From Paenibacillus dendrobii (GTDB lineage Bacteria > Bacillota > Bacilli > Paenibacillales > Paenibacillaceae): a stretch of DNA of 64,000 bases. Every line of letters begins with the position of its first letter. The first letter of the stretch is position 1. A program made the position numbers and the translations under genes. The stretch lies in NCBI RefSeq assembly GCF_009807035.1, contig NZ_WUBI01000006.1:218012-282011 (forward strand). Reading direction: 5' to 3'. The notes beneath the pieces were generated by a model. That model searched no databases, was not told the DNA's origin, and was given only the letters and a program-made list of their open reading frames with translations. This document shows, piece by piece, positions 43,485 to 53,000 of this stretch.

Positions 43485-44798
43485 ATGAAGATGAGAAAGA
43501 AATTTACAGGTCTCTTAACGGCCGGGTTGACGCTTGCCTTGGTCATGTCAGGCTGTTCGTCCGGCACCAAAGACGGCGGCACATCTAGCTCAGCTGGCAC
43601 CGAAACGCCAAAGACGGAGAACACAGGCAGCAGTCCCGTCGAGATTACCTTCTGGAATATGTTCGGAGGCGGGGAAGGGGATTTCGTGGATCAGATCATC
43701 AAGGGCTACAACGACTCCCAAAAGGAAGTCACGGTAAAACAATTGCGCCTGGAATCGAACGAGTACTACGCCAAGCTCAGTACGGCGCTATCTTCGTCCA
43801 AAGGTCCCGACGTTGCTGTAGCGCATGTGGACCGGATCTCGCCGTTCGTGAAGGCGAAGCAGATTGTACCCGTCGATGAATTGGCGAGCAAGGTAGGTTT
43901 TGACCTGAATCAGATTACCGAATCCAACATGAAGAGCGTTACCTATGACAGCAAGCCTTATGCCGTACCGCTGGATACGCACTTCCATATGTTCTATTAC
44001 AACAAGGATATCTTGAAAAAGGCGGATCTGCTGAATGAGGACGGCACGCCGAAGCTGGGCGAGATGACGCCGGAAGGGTTCGAAAAGACGCTGGCCGATA
44101 TTCATGCCAAAGTGCCGGATGTGCAGGCACTTGCCGTGAACACGCCTTATTTCCAGGAACCGTTCCTGAACCTGTATTACGAAGCAGGCGGGGATATTCT
44201 GAACCCGGATATGACCAAGGCCGCCATCAATAATGATAAAGCGCTGAACGTCTTGAATTTCTACATGGATCTTTATAAGAACAAATACAGCGATCTGAAT
44301 GATAAAACGCCTTGGGATACGTTCCACAACGGTAAAGCAGCGTTTTGGTTCGGTGGCGTTTGGGAAGCCGGACTGCTCCTCGGCGATCAATCGCTGAATA
44401 TCGGCGCGATGCCGCTTCCGCCGATCTTTGGCAGTCAGACGCACTGGGCCAGCTCCCATACGCTTGTCATCCCTTCGTACGTGTCGCCGGAGAAACAAGA
44501 AGCCGCGGTCAAGTTCATGAAGTACTTCTCTGAAGTCGGTGGCAAGACATGGGGGCAGGCAGGACATGTGCCGGCAAACAGCAACGTTACGGCGAGTGAA
44601 GAGTACAAGAGTCTTCCATACCGCAGCGAATTCATCGAGGCTCAGAAGACGGTAAAATTCGCTCCGCCGACAGACAAATACACGACCATCATCACGACGA
44701 TTTCAGAATCGCTCCAGAACATCATTTTCGGCAATGAGACGCCGAAAGACGGACTGGCGAATATGGAGAAACAGATCAACGAAGTGCTGGATAACTAG
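43485..44798 (+). CDS. sugar-binding lipoprotein of ABC importer 2
   Basis: A 437-residue solute-binding protein of the MsmE/UgpB type. The signal peptide ends in VMSGC (C24) and is followed by a Ser/Thr/Gly-rich linker. The domain starts ITFWNMFGGGEGDF, and VPLDTHFHMFYYNKD and FWFGGVWEAG are conserved sugar-cleft segments. The ATG at MKMRKK is used; the frame is open 17 codons earlier without a ribosome site. Two permease genes follow after about 110 bases. A close paralogue is encoded at 50220. The ligand is probably a short oligosaccharide made by the secreted enzyme next door. Confidence 0.92.
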   Translation: MKMRKKFTGLLTAGLTLALVMSGCSSGTKDGGTSSSAGTETPKTENTGSSPVEITFWNMFGGGEGDFVDQIIKGYNDSQKEVTVKQLRLESNEYYAKLSTALSSSKGPDVAVAHVDRISPFVKAKQIVPVDELASKVGFDLNQITESNMKSVTYDSKPYAVPLDTHFHMFYYNKDILKKADLLNEDGTPKLGEMTPEGFEKTLADIHAKVPDVQALAVNTPYFQEPFLNLYYEAGGDILNPDMTKAAINNDKALNVLNFYMDLYKNKYSDLNDKTPWDTFHNGKAAFWFGGVWEAGLLLGDQSLNIGAMPLPPIFGSQTHWASSHTLVIPSYVSPEKQEAAVKFMKYFSEVGGKTWGQAGHVPANSNVTASEEYKSLPYRSEFIEAQKTVKFAPPTDKYTTIITTISESLQNIIFGNETPKDGLANMEKQINEVLDN

Positions 44799-44906
44799 GT
44801 GTAGATAGGAGGGGAAGCGACTTGGCCCGAGCGGCAGGGGAGCTTCTTCTCCTTTAGATATCGAAAGAAAAACAACCGCTAAAGGTACAACTGAGGAGAA
44901 TGACCA

Positions 44907-45830
44907 ATGGAGACGAAGTTGAGAGAAGGCAAGGGGTCTGTGGCGCTGCGCAAGTCAGAGCCTTTGCGCATACGAACTGAACTGAAAGCAATCATTTACC
45001 TGATTCCGTTCCTGGTGCCTTTTGCGGTGTTCTATCTGTGGCCGGTATTACGGGGAGCATGGATGAGTCTGCATGTATGGGGCATTCAGGGGATGGAGAA
45101 ATACGTGGCCGTCGCCAACTACAAGAAGATCTTCGCCAATTCGGATTTTTATTTGTATTTGTGGCACTCTTTATATTTCGTGTTGCTGTGCGCGCCTACC
45201 GTGATCATTCTGGGGCTGGTGCTGGCCCTGATCATTAATCAGAATATCTGGATGCGAACACTCATCCGGTCGGTTTTCTTCCTGCCGTATGTATTGTCCG
45301 TTTCCGTGATCAGTTTTATCTGGCTGCGCCTGTTTGATGCGAAAAATGGACCGGTGAATGCATTTCTGCATTTAATCGGACTTCCCGGAGACATCAACTG
45401 GCTCACGGACCATCGATTCGTCTGGTGGGCCATTACGATAGCGACAGACTGGTGGACGGTCGGATTTGTCATGGTGTTGTTCCTTGCGGGCCTGCAGGAG
45501 ATTCCGACCGATCAATACGAAGCGGCCAAAATCGACGGCGCGAATGCCTGGAAGAGATTCCTGCACATCACGCTGCCGGGATTGTCCAAAGTCATGAAAA
45601 TCCAGATCTTTTATCAAATTATCAGCAGTCTGAAGCTGTTCGGCCAGGTGCAAATCATGACCGGAGGCGGACCCGGCGACACTACAAATACGATGATCCG
45701 CTACATCTACGTGACCGGATTCAAAAAAGATATGTTCGGTCTGGCTTCTGCGCAGTCGATGATCTTCTGCTTCATCATGCTGCTTATTGCCGTCATTCAA
45801 TTTAAAATGACCGACCGGAAAGACGGATAA
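44907..45830 (+). CDS. ABC importer 2 permease (MsmF/UgpA-like)
   Basis: A 307-residue CUT1 permease with six helices, beginning with a charged cytoplasmic tail. The EAA loop is TDQYEAAKIDGANAWKRFLHITLP near residues 205-230. A GAGGAGAATG ribosome site supports the start. The partner permease starts 12 bases after its stop. No ATPase gene accompanies them. Confidence 0.93.
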   Translation: METKLREGKGSVALRKSEPLRIRTELKAIIYLIPFLVPFAVFYLWPVLRGAWMSLHVWGIQGMEKYVAVANYKKIFANSDFYLYLWHSLYFVLLCAPTVIILGLVLALIINQNIWMRTLIRSVFFLPYVLSVSVISFIWLRLFDAKNGPVNAFLHLIGLPGDINWLTDHRFVWWAITIATDWWTVGFVMVLFLAGLQEIPTDQYEAAKIDGANAWKRFLHITLPGLSKVMKIQIFYQIISSLKLFGQVQIMTGGGPGDTTNTMIRYIYVTGFKKDMFGLASAQSMIFCFIMLLIAVIQFKMTDRKDG

Positions 45831-45842
45831 GGAGAGAAGAAC

Positions 45843-46655
45843 ATGAATAAGACCCTGTTGAATATCATCGCCATCGTGCTAGCCATTTTGTTTGTTTTTC
45901 CGCTGATCTGGATGCTTCTCGTCTCTCTGAAGCCTGACGGCGTGAATGTCTACAGCTTATCGGATTGGGTGAACTGGTCTGATCTGAATATAGATAACTA
46001 TGTCAAAGTCGTCCGTGACTCGCATATTTTGCGCTGGACCTGGAACAGCTTGGTCATCGGCATCCTGACGACCGTCATTTCGATTCTGTTCAGCTCGCTG
46101 GCGGCATTCGCATTCTCGAAGCTGCCTTTTCGGACCCGGGGAATCTTTTATGTCATCATTGTCTCGGGGCTGCTGATTCCGACGGAAGCGATATTGATTC
46201 CGCTCTATGAAACAGCGCTGCATCTGAAGCTGATCGATAATATTTGGGCGATTATATTGCCGGGACTTACGAACCCGATCGGCATTTTGTTATTGAAGTC
46301 GTTCATGGATGGGGTACCGAAGGATTATATCGAAGCCGCGCAAATCGACGGCAGCCGGAACTTCCGCCTATGGTGGAGCATTTGCCTGCCTCTGACGCGC
46401 TCAGCGATGGTGTCGGTGGGGATTTTCTTCTTCATTCTATCATGGAACAATTTTCTATGGCCGTACCTGTCGATCACGTCTGAGGAAAATATGATTCTAT
46501 CGGCAGGGCTCCCAACCTTTTTGTCGAATAATACAATGTCCTTGAACCTGATCATGACAGCAAGCGCCATCGCGGCGATTCCGACCATTATTGTCTTCAT
46601 TCTGCTTCAGCGCCATATTGTCCAAGGCGTTTCGATGTCGGGTGTCAAGGGGTAA
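45843..46655 (+). CDS. ABC importer 2 permease (MsmG/UgpE-like)
   Basis: A 270-residue CUT1 permease, six helices, EAA loop DYIEAAQIDGSRNFRLWWSICLP near 165-190 and the usual C-terminal QRHIVQGVSMSGVKG. GGAGAG precedes the start. It forms the channel with the preceding permease; the kinase gene follows after 40 bases, so importer and two-component genes seem to be one operon. Confidence 0.93.
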   Translation: MNKTLLNIIAIVLAILFVFPLIWMLLVSLKPDGVNVYSLSDWVNWSDLNIDNYVKVVRDSHILRWTWNSLVIGILTTVISILFSSLAAFAFSKLPFRTRGIFYVIIVSGLLIPTEAILIPLYETALHLKLIDNIWAIILPGLTNPIGILLLKSFMDGVPKDYIEAAQIDGSRNFRLWWSICLPLTRSAMVSVGIFFFILSWNNFLWPYLSITSEENMILSAGLPTFLSNNTMSLNLIMTASAIAAIPTIIVFILLQRHIVQGVSMSGVKG

Positions 46656-46695
46656 GCATAGTCGGCAGATTTCTTCAAAAGAAAGGGTTACGCGC

Positions 46696-48540
46696 ATGAC
46701 CCATCAACCTGGCAAGACGGTAAAATCACTCTGGATTCGCGTTCGATCCTGGATGAAAATATGGAAGAGCAGCATACGTTATAAATGGATGCTGCTTTTA
46801 TTTCTGTTCTCCTTGACCCCGCTGGTCGTCATGGGGATTATTTCATTTTCGATCTCCAAATCAACGATTAACGATAAAGTAACGGAATATTCGGAGCACT
46901 TATTGAATCAAACCGCGGACAATCTCGATACCCGCCTGGGCATTTACAAAGATATGATGATGCAGGTGCTGAACAACAACGAGATCGTAAATATGCTGCG
47001 GACGCTTGATCAAACCGACCCTGCCCGTTACGATGTGGATAGCTTGTCGCTCACGACGAAGCTGTCGACGATTGTGGCGATTAACCAGGACGTGCAGTCG
47101 ATATCGTTCGTTTCCGAGAAACATTACATCAAGGGGATCTACCGCTGGAGCAAGCGGACCCGAAACGAAGTTATCCCTTTTTTGGCGACGCTGGAGGATG
47201 GCAGCAATTTTCGTTGGTATTCAACCCGCTATGGAACGTATGTCGACAGTCTGAATTCTCAGAGCGCGCATGTCTTTTCCTTGTCCAAACAGCTGTATAA
47301 AACGTCCGATGACAGTCCGCTCGGCATTATTGCCGTACTGGATATCCGGGAAGATGTGATCAAAGAGCTTGTGTCGAAGGCCGTGAGCAACAATCAGGAC
47401 TTGCAAAGCTTCGTTGTGGATGGCCGCGGGCAGCTGGTCTCTTATCCGGATAATCAATGGATCGGCAAAAACGTGGCCGGGGTGCTCGGGCAAAGCGGTT
47501 ATGAAAAAATCATCCATTCGGGTTCGGGGGAACAACGGTTTCCGCTCACCTACAAGGGCAATCACCTCATCGTGAACGTGAAAAAGCTTCATACCAACGA
47601 CTGGATGGTCGTTAATGTCATTTCCAAGTCTGCGCTGTACCAGGATTCGAACCGCCTGCTGCAAGTGATTCTGATCATTGCCCTGCTTTGTATTGTCTTC
47701 TCGATCATCACCGCCATGCTGCTGGCCAACTCGATCACGAACCCGATCCTGAAAATGATCCGTCTCATGAGGCAGGTCATGTCCGGTGAGTTGACGGTTC
47801 GTTATAAAGCCAAGCGTCGGCATGACGAATTCGATATTCTGGGTAATAATTTCAACTATATGGTGACGCGCATCGATGAGCTGCTGAAGGCCGTGTATGC
47901 GGAGCAAGACCAAAAGCGGATTGCGGAGCTGAAGGCGCTGCAGGCGCAGATTAACCCGCATTTTCTGTATAACACGCTGGATATCATTAAATGGACGGCG
48001 CTGATCCAAAAGGCCAACAATGCGGCGGAAATGGTAAGCCTGCTCTCACGGCTGCTTCGGATCAGTCTTGGCAAGGGCGAGGAGACCGTAACCGTCGCGG
48101 AGGAAATGGAGCATGTCCAATGCTATTTGGGCATTCAAAAGTTCCGTTTCAATTTCAATATCGAGACCGTGGTCGAAATGGAAGACGATGTCAAGCTGCT
48201 GCGTACGCCCAAGCTCATTCTACAGCCTATTGTCGAGAACGCGATCATGCATGCTTTCGAGGACCAGGAGTCCGGGGGCAGAATCCATATTGCCTGCTTC
48301 AAGGTGCCGGGTGAAGGGCTGCGGTTCGAGGTGACGGATAACGGAAAAGGAATGGAGCTGGCATTTGCGCGGACTCTGCTGACAGAACAGACCGTGAGCG
48401 GCGAAAAATCAGGCGGGATCGGCCTGGCCAACGTGGATGAACGAATGAAGCTTATTTGCGGGAAAATGTATGGAATCGAAATCGAAAGCGAACCCGGAAT
48501 CGGAACCATAATCAGGATTAGGCTTCCTTTGATGACGTAG
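46696..48540 (+). CDS. sensor histidine kinase (YesM-like)
   Basis: A 614-residue membrane kinase. Helices near residue 30-50 (MLLLFLFSLTPLVVMGII) and 330-355 flank the extracellular sensor; HAMP, His_kinase (H422 in INPHFLYNTLDII) and HATPase (NGKGMELAF, GGIGLANVDERMKL) follow. The ATG eight bases after AAAGGG is used rather than a start inside the permease gene. The response-regulator gene follows by 17 bases. It likely responds to the sugar of importer 2. Confidence 0.94.
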   Translation: MTHQPGKTVKSLWIRVRSWMKIWKSSIRYKWMLLLFLFSLTPLVVMGIISFSISKSTINDKVTEYSEHLLNQTADNLDTRLGIYKDMMMQVLNNNEIVNMLRTLDQTDPARYDVDSLSLTTKLSTIVAINQDVQSISFVSEKHYIKGIYRWSKRTRNEVIPFLATLEDGSNFRWYSTRYGTYVDSLNSQSAHVFSLSKQLYKTSDDSPLGIIAVLDIREDVIKELVSKAVSNNQDLQSFVVDGRGQLVSYPDNQWIGKNVAGVLGQSGYEKIIHSGSGEQRFPLTYKGNHLIVNVKKLHTNDWMVVNVISKSALYQDSNRLLQVILIIALLCIVFSIITAMLLANSITNPILKMIRLMRQVMSGELTVRYKAKRRHDEFDILGNNFNYMVTRIDELLKAVYAEQDQKRIAELKALQAQINPHFLYNTLDIIKWTALIQKANNAAEMVSLLSRLLRISLGKGEETVTVAEEMEHVQCYLGIQKFRFNFNIETVVEMEDDVKLLRTPKLILQPIVENAIMHAFEDQESGGRIHIACFKVPGEGLRFEVTDNGKGMELAFARTLLTEQTVSGEKSGGIGLANVDERMKLICGKMYGIEIESEPGIGTIIRIRLPLMT

Positions 48541-48557
48541 AGGGGGGAATATGTATC

Positions 48558-50141
48558 ATGCATCGGGTCATTATTGTCGAAGATGAATTCATTGTCAGAT
48601 ATGGCATACGTTCGATGATTGATTGGGAGAAAATCGGGCTGCAGCTGGTTGGCGAGGCCGCCAACGGCAAAGAAGCGCTCGAGCTGATGAACGACGGAAT
48701 GCCGGACATCCTCATTACAGATATTAAAATGCCCGTGATGGACGGCATCGCGCTCATTGCGGAAGTCCGGTCCATCTCTCCGGAGATCAAAATCATCATT
48801 CTTAGCAATCTCGAAGATTTTCAATATGCGAAGGAAGCGATCAAGCATGGCGTGTCCGAATATTTGATCAAATCGGATATGATGCCCAGAGACTTTGAGC
48901 AAGCGCTGCTTAAGGTAAAAGAAAGTCTGGATGCGGCTCGAAAGGGACAGACTGCGGGTGCGTCACCTGCTCAGACCGAGCCCATGCATAAAGAGAAATT
49001 TCTGAACGACTTGATTGAGGGAAGTATCAGCCAAGCAGATGAAGGCGGTCAACAGGCCGAAAAGTTGGGGATGGCACAGCCTCATACGGCGTACTTGATG
49101 CATATCAGCCTCAATGCCGCCGAGCAGGGGTACACGGAAAGGCAAGCATCGATCCGGCATATCGTGGAGCAGGTATGGGTTGAGGACCAATGGAGGTACG
49201 AAGTGTTTCCGGATAAACAGGGTGAAATGAACGTGCTGTTTACCGATCCAGCCCCGGACTCTTCCTTGATTTCGCTGCTGGTGCAGCAGGCCAACGAGTG
49301 TATTTCGCAGTTATCGAAGACATTCAAGTTGACGGCGACCATCGGGATCAGCGGGCGTTTCCGCGAATGGACGGACATGAAGGAAGCATATGCCCAGGCG
49401 GTCAAGGCAGCGAAGCAAAAGATGTTTCTTGGGAGCGGCCGCGTGATGCTGCACGGCAGCGTTGAGATGCAGACGCCGGGTGCGCAGGCGGAGCATTTCA
49501 AAATCAGCTCGCATCAGATCCAATCGATGGTGTATGCTTTTCAAACCAGAGAGCTCATGGAATATTTGCAGGATGTATTTGGACAGCTTGCCGCCCGCCG
49601 GGACGTGGAGTTGGTACATATCGTGTCGCTCGAACTGCTGATGACCCTGACGACCTTGTGGCCCGATGTATCCAACGATGCCCAGCAGGTGCTGCAGCTG
49701 AAGAAGCAATATTTTGACGAGCTATCCAAACTGGAGACGCTGGAACAGAGCAGAGGGTGGTTCATCCAGGCGTTTGAAGCGCTGATGCAGCACATGAACG
49801 GAATGTATCACAGCGACCGCAACAGCATTATTAAAGCGACCCAGTATATCCAGCAATATTATCATCAGGAAATCTCGCTCCAATCGATCAGCAGCCTGGT
49901 GCATTTGAGCAAGAACTATTTCGCCAATTTGTTCAAGAAGGAAGTGGGCGAGAGCTTTTTGGAATATTTGACACGAATCCGCATCGAGAAAGCCAAGTCG
50001 CTCCTTACCGGAGACCTGAAGGCAGGGGATGTGGGCAGTCTGGTAGGCATTCAGGATCCGAAGTATTTCTCCAAAGTATTCAAGAAGATCACCGGAGTGT
50101 CCCCGTCGGAATACCGCCAACTGATTCGGGAGCATGATTAG
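48558..50141 (+). CDS. response regulator with AraC-type domain (YesN-like)
   Basis: A 527-residue regulator. Receiver domain 1-120 with phospho-acceptor D55 in LITDIKMP; where many receivers have KP, this one has YLIKSD. C-terminal AraC domain with two helix-turn-helix motifs (SLQSISSLVHLSKNYFANLF; AGDVGSLVGIQDPKYFSKVF). It is a candidate to bind the shared promoter module before the two preceding sugar genes. The second lipoprotein gene begins 78 bases downstream. Confidence 0.94.
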   Translation: MHRVIIVEDEFIVRYGIRSMIDWEKIGLQLVGEAANGKEALELMNDGMPDILITDIKMPVMDGIALIAEVRSISPEIKIIILSNLEDFQYAKEAIKHGVSEYLIKSDMMPRDFEQALLKVKESLDAARKGQTAGASPAQTEPMHKEKFLNDLIEGSISQADEGGQQAEKLGMAQPHTAYLMHISLNAAEQGYTERQASIRHIVEQVWVEDQWRYEVFPDKQGEMNVLFTDPAPDSSLISLLVQQANECISQLSKTFKLTATIGISGRFREWTDMKEAYAQAVKAAKQKMFLGSGRVMLHGSVEMQTPGAQAEHFKISSHQIQSMVYAFQTRELMEYLQDVFGQLAARRDVELVHIVSLELLMTLTTLWPDVSNDAQQVLQLKKQYFDELSKLETLEQSRGWFIQAFEALMQHMNGMYHSDRNSIIKATQYIQQYYHQEISLQSISSLVHLSKNYFANLFKKEVGESFLEYLTRIRIEKAKSLLTGDLKAGDVGSLVGIQDPKYFSKVFKKITGVSPSEYRQLIREHD

Positions 50142-50162
50142 AGCATCAAATTGTGATTTTTT

Positions 50163-50176
50163 TGTAAACGCTTACC
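50163..50176 (+). promoter_or_regulatory. cre box before the second lipoprotein gene
   Basis: TGTAAACGCTTACC matches the CcpA consensus except the last base. It lies 44-57 bases before the start codon, so a catabolite-repressed promoter may begin here. Confidence 0.6.
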
Positions 50177-50219
50177 AATTTACTTGAAAAGATGGCTTGG
50201 ATCAGGGAGGTGAAATGTG

Positions 50220-51491
50220 GTGAACATGAAGGGCTCCATTCTGGCGGTAGTCATGCTGTGCGCGTTCCTATTATCGGGTTGTGGGGATTCTTCTTATGGG
50301 GGTGTGAAGACGGAGCAGAGCCCTGCACCCGTGGAGCTGTCGTTTTGGAATCCTTTTGGGGGCGGGGAAGGCGATTTCGTCGAACAGATCATCAAGGATT
50401 ATAACGATTCGCAGCACAAGGTATTCGTGAAGCAGCTTCGGCTTGAATCCAACGAGTATTATGCCAGGCTGAGCACAGCCCTTTCGCTCGGCAAGGGCCC
50501 GGATGTGGCCGTGGCCCATGTGGACCGCTTGTCGCCGTTTATCAAAGCCAAGCAAATCGTACCGCTGGATGCTTTGGCGAATCGGGTCGGATTTGAGTTT
50601 AACGGGATTGAGGAATCGAACCGCCAAAGCGTGAGCTATAACGGCCAATATTATGCGGTGCCGCTGGATACTCATTTTCATATGCTCTACTACAATAAAG
50701 ACGTTCTGCAAAGGGCCGAATTGTTAAACGCTGACGGAACGCCGAAGCTGGCTGAGGCCACCCCGGAAGGCTTCATACGGTTCCTCCAGCAAATTCGCGA
50801 TCGGGTTCCCGGCGTTCAGCCCATGGCCGTGAATACCCCCTATTTTCAAGAGTCGTTTCTGGATCTGTATTATGAAGCAGGCGGAGAGCTGCTGAGTACT
50901 GATTTGAAAAAAGCAGTCATACATAATGAAAAAGCGGTTCAGGTTCTGGCCTTTTATCAACAGCTGTTCGACCGGAAATTAAGCGATTTGAATGACAAGG
51001 CGCCCTGGGATTCCTTTTATAACGGGCAAGCGGGCTTGTGGTTTGGAGGCGTATGGGAAGCGGGGCATCATCTGGGCAATTCATCCTTGAATGTCGGGAT
51101 CATGCCCCTGTCGCCGATCTTCGGCAGCAGCGTGCATTGGGGGAGTTCCCATACCTTGGTCGTTCCGGCTTACGTTACCGAGCAGAAGCAGGATGCCGCC
51201 ATGGATTTCATGAAGTATTTCTCGGAGGTCGGGGGAGCGATCTGGGGGCAGGCGGGACATGTGCCTGCCAGCCGTGCCATTGTGCAAAGCACCGCCTATC
51301 AGGCACTTCCGTACCGCAAGCTGTTTGTGATTTCCCGGGATCATGTGAAGTTCGCACCCAAAACGGATAAGTACGCAGCGCTATACACGGCCATTTCGGA
51401 AGATCTTCAGAACATCGTACAGAATCGGATTGAACCTGGGGAAGGATTGGCTGCGCTGGAGAAAAAACTGGATCAGATTTTGGCGAATTAG
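50220..51491 (+). CDS. second sugar-binding lipoprotein of importer 2
   Basis: A 423-residue solute-binding lipoprotein, lipobox LLSGC (C21). It shares long identical stretches with the 43485 protein (FGGGEGDFV, KQLRLESNEYYA, GPDVAVAHVDR, VPLDTHFHM, FGGVWEAG), so it is a duplicate. The first GTG (50217) is too near the GGGAGGTG site; the second GTG is used, and an ATG two codons further is possible. It has no linker like its paralogue and sits after the regulator. It may bind a related ligand or serve as a sensor for the kinase. Confidence 0.9.
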   Translation: MNMKGSILAVVMLCAFLLSGCGDSSYGGVKTEQSPAPVELSFWNPFGGGEGDFVEQIIKDYNDSQHKVFVKQLRLESNEYYARLSTALSLGKGPDVAVAHVDRLSPFIKAKQIVPLDALANRVGFEFNGIEESNRQSVSYNGQYYAVPLDTHFHMLYYNKDVLQRAELLNADGTPKLAEATPEGFIRFLQQIRDRVPGVQPMAVNTPYFQESFLDLYYEAGGELLSTDLKKAVIHNEKAVQVLAFYQQLFDRKLSDLNDKAPWDSFYNGQAGLWFGGVWEAGHHLGNSSLNVGIMPLSPIFGSSVHWGSSHTLVVPAYVTEQKQDAAMDFMKYFSEVGGAIWGQAGHVPASRAIVQSTAYQALPYRKLFVISRDHVKFAPKTDKYAALYTAISEDLQNIVQNRIEPGEGLAALEKKLDQILAN

Positions 51492-51528
51492 CTCTGGCAG
51501 AACATTCAGGCAACGGCGGGTGGAACCC

Positions 51529-51873
51529 TTAGGTCCACCGCGCCGCCCACAGCTTCATTTCATGACAAATAACATGCAGATCTTGGCCTTTCGGGGTCAG
51601 CGTGTATTCGACGGTCACGGGTACCGTCGGGAAAACCTCGCGTTCAAGGACTCCGTTCTCCTCCAGATGGCGAAGCGTACTGGTCAGGGCACGGGGGCTT
51701 ACGCTCGGAATCCGGCGCTGCAGCTCACCGAAACGAAGCGTGCCACCGAAGAGCTCGCGGATGACGAGGAAGGCCCATTTTCCGCCAAGCACATCCAGCG
51801 TTTTTTCAATATTGCATTCGATATAATCCGGGTTTTTCGGGATATAGCTGCTTGCTTTTTTGGCTGTAGACAC
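51529..51873 (-). CDS. HxlR-family transcriptional regulator
   Basis: A 114-residue winged-helix regulator of the HxlR type: CNIEKTLDVLGGKWAFLVIREL, FGELQRRIPSVSPRALTSTLRHLEENG and VEYTLTPKGQDL are all standard. GTG start with GGAGGTGAAG eight bases upstream. It has a Cys near residue 20 that in some members senses thiol-reactive aldehydes or quinones. It is divergent from an aldo/keto reductase gene, which it probably controls. Confidence 0.92.
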   Translation of the reverse strand: MSTAKKASSYIPKNPDYIECNIEKTLDVLGGKWAFLVIRELFGGTLRFGELQRRIPSVSPRALTSTLRHLEENGVLEREVFPTVPVTVEYTLTPKGQDLHVICHEMKLWAARWT

Positions 51874-52024
51874 CTGGTCTTCACCTCCATATGTACTACT
51901 ATACTCAAGTATACTAGATATCCTCAGTATAATTAAGTGAAAAACATTTCACTTCTTCAAATCGGGTATGAACTTCGATAGAATGAACCATGTAATCAGG
52001 ATAACCTCAAGGAGGAATGGGAAA

Positions 52025-52963
52025 ATGAAATACCGGAGATTAGGCGGAAGCGGCCTTAAGGTCAGCGAAATCAGCTTGGGAAGCTGGCTTACATATGGCG
52101 GTTACGTAGAACGCGAAAATGCAGTGAATTCGATTAAAACAGCATATGATTTGGGTATTAATTTCTTTGATACAGCGAACGTATATGAAAAAGGCGCGGC
52201 AGAGGTGCTGGTAGGCGAAACTCTGAAAGCGTATCCGCGCGAATCCTACGTGCTGGCAACCAAAGCATTCTGGCCCATGGGCGAAGGCCCTAATGACCGC
52301 GGTCTCTCCCGCAAGCATATCATGGAGCAGGCTCATGCCAGCTTGAAGCGTCTGCAGCATGACTACGTAGATATCTTCTATTGCCACCGTCATGATCCGG
52401 AAACGCCGCTGGATGAAACCCTGCGCGCGCTCGACGATTTGGTCCGCCAAGGCAAAGTGCTGTATGTGGGCGTAAGCGAATGGCAGGCTTCGCAAATCGC
52501 AGAGGCCGTTGGCGTGGCCGACCGTTACCTGCTGGACCGCATCGTGGTCAATCAACCGCAATACAATATGTTCCAGCGTTATATCGAAAAAGAAATCATG
52601 CCGCTCAGCGAGCGTTCCGGCATCGGACAAGTGGTATTCTCGCCGCTTGCTCAAGGGCTCCTGACTGGCAAATACACGTCCGCTTCGGATATTCCGCAGG
52701 ACAGCCGCGCGGCCAAGCTCGAGTGGATGCGCAAAGGCATTACCGAAGAAAAAATCAACCAAGTGAAGCAATTGGAGGGCATTGCAACTGAACTGGGTAT
52801 TTCCGTAGGGAATCTGGCTTTGGCTTGGATTCTACGCAACAGCAACGTTGCCAGTGCATTGGTAGGCGCAAGCCGTCCGGAGCAGGTAACGGAGAATGCC
52901 AAAGCTTCCGATGTGGAATTGAATGCTGAAGTGATCGATCGCATCGAGGAGATTTTGAAATAG
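52025..52963 (+). CDS. aldo/keto reductase (Kv-beta/YghZ-like)
   Basis: A 312-residue NADPH-dependent reductase. Catalytic set: FFDTANVYEKG (Asp, Tyr), VLATKAF (Lys), YCHRHDPETP (His); the C-terminal NVASALVGASRPEQVTENAKA binds the cofactor phosphate. It reduces aldehydes such as methylglyoxal. The ATG after AAGGAGG is used rather than one 19 codons upstream. It is followed by an epimerase gene after 37 bases and faces the HxlR gene, a layout typical of aldehyde-stress modules. Confidence 0.94.
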   Translation: MKYRRLGGSGLKVSEISLGSWLTYGGYVERENAVNSIKTAYDLGINFFDTANVYEKGAAEVLVGETLKAYPRESYVLATKAFWPMGEGPNDRGLSRKHIMEQAHASLKRLQHDYVDIFYCHRHDPETPLDETLRALDDLVRQGKVLYVGVSEWQASQIAEAVGVADRYLLDRIVVNQPQYNMFQRYIEKEIMPLSERSGIGQVVFSPLAQGLLTGKYTSASDIPQDSRAAKLEWMRKGITEEKINQVKQLEGIATELGISVGNLALAWILRNSNVASALVGASRPEQVTENAKASDVELNAEVIDRIEEILK

Positions 52964-53000
52964 AATATAACCACTCTTGATCAGCGAGGAGGCATTTTCG

